64,000 nt of DNA from CAWUEX02 sp038148375 (lineage in GTDB: Bacteria > Pseudomonadota > Alphaproteobacteria > Rhodospirillales > Rhodospirillaceae): assembly GCA_038148375.1 (NCBI GenBank), contig JAYQVH010000007.1, positions 1 to 64,000 on the forward strand. The letters run 5' to 3'. The notes beneath the pieces are model-generated. The model made no database searches. It saw only the letters and a program-made list of their open reading frames with translations, and was not told the DNA's origin. Made by a program: the position numbers and the translations under genes. Below, in pieces: positions 62,303 to 64,000 of the stretch; within the stretch, counting starts at the first letter, position 1, and each line of letters opens with the position of its first letter.

Positions 62303-63292
62303 TCAGTTGACCGGCTGAAATAATTCGTAAAGCACGCCGTCCGGCGTGCGTAGGCCACACATCCGCACATCGCCATACGGCGCAATGTTGACGGTCGTGA
62401 CAGGTGACCGCACCGTGTACCCGGCCTGCTCAATTCTAGCTGTGGCAGCATCGACATCCGCGACTGCCCACCGTAGCGCCATATGACCCAAGTTGGGCGG
62501 CACGGCCCGTGCGCTGAGATCTCGGCCCTCGAGCCCGTGCCATTCGATCAGCTCAACCCGGCCGTTGTCCCGTTCCTTCGCCCCGGGTACGCCGCGCGGG
62601 TGCATGATCGCCGCACGTGTTTCAATCACGGTTGTCAGGTTTAGCGGAAAGCCGAAATTGCTATCCATGGGTTTCTCGTTGCGGGTGTCATTGTCGACGA
62701 ACGGCTCGAATCCCAGTGCCGCGCGGTGAAAATCCCGCGTCGCGTCGCGGCTGCGCACGATCTGCATGCAGTTGAACGGCTGGCTCATCATGCGGATGTG
62801 ATCCCATCCTTGCAGCGGCGGTTCGACCCGTTCGTACATGCCAAAGGAAATGCCGTCCGGTCCGCGCAAAATGACATTGGCAAGAATGAGATTGTTATAG
62901 GGAAACGACACCGGGTCGGCGACGGATGTCCAACCGGCCGTCATCGCCGCATCGTAGACGGCCTGAAGATTTTTAGAGCGCACCATCAGGGAAAAAATAC
63001 CGCCGGTATCCCACGGCATGGCGCCGGCTCTGATGCGCTGGCGGGAATCAACACCGCTTAACGCAACAAACCGGACAAAGCCTTGGGCTTCCTCGCCGCA
63101 ATGAAACAGCGCTTCTTCACCCGAGATCTGGTCCTCCAAAGACCAGGCGGCCAGGATGCTGCGGTCGACAGGACCGCGATGGGCCAAAGTCCAGCCGCAT
63201 ACGGTCTCGGCGTCCGTGCACCAGCGGTCGAGGTCGGCGACCAGTGTGACCGCTTCTTTCCAACCGCCCCCGAAATCCAGTTCTAAATTCAT
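62303..63292 (-). CDS. VOC (glyoxalase/dioxygenase superfamily) protein with two modules
   Basis: A 329-residue protein with tandem VOC-like halves: about 1-150 (FSLMVRSKNLQAVYDAAMTAGW, PDGISFGMYE) and 160-329 (MQIVRSRDATRDFHRAALGFEPF, ALRWAVADVDAATARIEQAGY, TPDGVLYELFQP). Glutamates and histidines for a metal are present, but the reaction cannot be assigned. ATG 63292 is chosen with GGATGG upstream; ATG 63364 is possible. Ends 2 bases from the small secreted gene. Confidence 0.8.
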   Translation of the reverse strand: MNLELDFGGGWKEAVTLVADLDRWCTDAETVCGWTLAHRGPVDRSILAAWSLEDQISGEEALFHCGEEAQGFVRFVALSGVDSRQRIRAGAMPWDTGGIFSLMVRSKNLQAVYDAAMTAGWTSVADPVSFPYNNLILANVILRGPDGISFGMYERVEPPLQGWDHIRMMSQPFNCMQIVRSRDATRDFHRAALGFEPFVDNDTRNEKPMDSNFGFPLNLTTVIETRAAIMHPRGVPGAKERDNGRVELIEWHGLEGRDLSARAVPPNLGHMALRWAVADVDAATARIEQAGYTVRSPVTTVNIAPYGDVRMCGLRTPDGVLYELFQPVN

Positions 63293-63409
63293 GTGCCGTC
63301 CATCCGCGATTTTTTTCGCAGCGAAGTGTGCCGGTTCTTTGCTGTGCGTTCGACCTTTTTTCATCGGCAACGCTTGGATAAACTCAAGAATCACTGAAAG
63401 ACATACGTT

Positions 63410-64000
63410 TTGAACACCGACTCCCCGATCGCTGACGATTCGCATGAGCAGCCGCCCCTCACAAGGGCGGGAATAAAACCGATCGCACTGTCACTCGGAG
63501 TGGGCGGCCTTGGTGGCGCTCTGTTCAGCCTCGCCCACGTGCCGCTCGCCTGGATGCTGGGACCGATGGTCGTGAATATCATCGCCTCCGTGCGCGGTGC
63601 GCCGGTGTTGGTGCCCCACGGCGTGCGTGTCGTCACGTTGTGTGTCATCGGTGTATTTCTCGGCGGCTCATTCTCACCGGACCTGCTGTCGCGGGCCTCA
63701 GAGTGGGGTGTGACCCTCGTCCTGATGGTGGCGTTCATTCCGCTCATTACGGTGGTCGCCGGCGCGTACTATGCACGCGCAGCCGGGTTCGATCGCGGCA
63801 CCGCGATGTTTTCCGGTGCGCCGGGCACATTGACCGCCATGGTCATCATCGGCGGCGAGTCAGGCGCCGATGAGCGTATGATCGCCCTGACGCAGGGGCT
63901 GCGCGTGGTTATCGTTGTCTTTCTGATGCCTTTGGTTGTGACGCTGGCGACGGCGGCCGGACCGCACGATGCGTCTGTGCTGCCGGACGGCGGACCGTTT
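63410..64000 (+). CDS. AbrB-family membrane protein (3' end off window)
   Basis: The frame begins at TTG 63410, the only start after an in-frame stop at 63395-63397, and runs off the right edge. It encodes about 197 residues with several helices and the family pattern GALFSLAHVPLAWMLGPM, VIGVFLGGSFSPDL, and MFSGAPGTLTAMVIIG. These match the AbrB (ammonia monooxygenase-like) family of putative transporters. Function not established. Confidence 0.75.
   Translation, partial: MNTDSPIADDSHEQPPLTRAGIKPIALSLGVGGLGGALFSLAHVPLAWMLGPMVVNIIASVRGAPVLVPHGVRVVTLCVIGVFLGGSFSPDLLSRASEWGVTLVLMVAFIPLITVVAGAYYARAAGFDRGTAMFSGAPGTLTAMVIIGGESGADERMIALTQGLRVVIVVFLMPLVVTLATAAGPHDASVLPDGGPF

Overview
The window is a GC-rich chromosomal segment from an alphaproteobacterium, most likely Rhodospirillales-like. 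The evidence is gene content and order: DUF2794, a complex I NDUFA9-type reductase, dnaB-alr-mlaE-mlaF-radA-cvpA-purF on one strand, fabD-fabG-acpP-fabF-mltG followed later by yicC-gmk, kdsD-lptC-lptA-lptB-rpoN, and BamB/Der/YfgM. Genes are dense, mostly housekeeping, with many 4-base ATGA overlaps. No CRISPR array, rRNA operon, intact insertion sequence or prophage was seen.

Layout. 1-6.6 kb is accessory: a truncated IS3-type transposase remnant, a terminator overlapping a parS-like palindrome, a Tat-exported PhoX-type phosphatase, two tandem paralogous methyltransferases, an orphan lipoprotein and a 32-residue membrane miniprotein on the opposite strand. 6.6-11.2 kb holds DUF2794, a small lipoprotein and the yfgM-bamB-der operon. 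11.2-23.0 kb is a long minus-strand block: rpsF-rpsR-rplI (closed by a strong terminator), then dnaB-alr-mlaE-mlaF-radA-cvpA-purF-SDR-amidohydrolase. Two DnaA-box-like sequences lie directly upstream of dnaB. 23.2-27.7 kb is the fatty-acid cluster plus mltG. 27.8-32.1 kb separates mltG from yicC-gmk and carries a minimal MscS-like protein, an SDR, a KaiB-like protein with a single-domain response regulator, and a divergent PAS-PAS-GGDEF-EAL protein. I regard this as the most interesting part of the window.

33.8-44.5 kb is transport and metabolism: an RND efflux adaptor/pump pair, glyoxalase II, a ProX-ProW-ProV glycine-betaine-type importer, a small HNH protein, an orphan TAXI-type solute receptor and an M17 aminopeptidase. 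44.5-50.6 kb encodes both subunits of NADPH glutamate synthase (gltD-gltB). 51.0-53.8 kb has uppP, the NDUFA9-like gene, a tRNA-Leu(CAG) with its own promoter, and RNase D 53 bp behind the tRNA. 54-59.7 kb is the LPS-transport/Kdo cluster with rpoN and ptsN. The hpf gene usually found between rpoN and ptsN is absent, and the gap holds a promoter-like sequence. 59.7-64 kb holds a CDP-alcohol phosphatidyltransferase, DUF3047 and DUF547 proteins with overlapping 3' ends, a small secreted Cys protein, a two-domain VOC protein and the start of an AbrB-family membrane protein cut by the window edge.

The genes mainly serve envelope building (BamB, Lpt, KdsD, UppP, MltG, Alr, MlaEF), fatty-acid and purine synthesis, replication and translation, and nitrogen assimilation (GltBD, RpoN, PtsN). 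All functions are inferred from recognisable motifs, length and gene order; no database search was possible.
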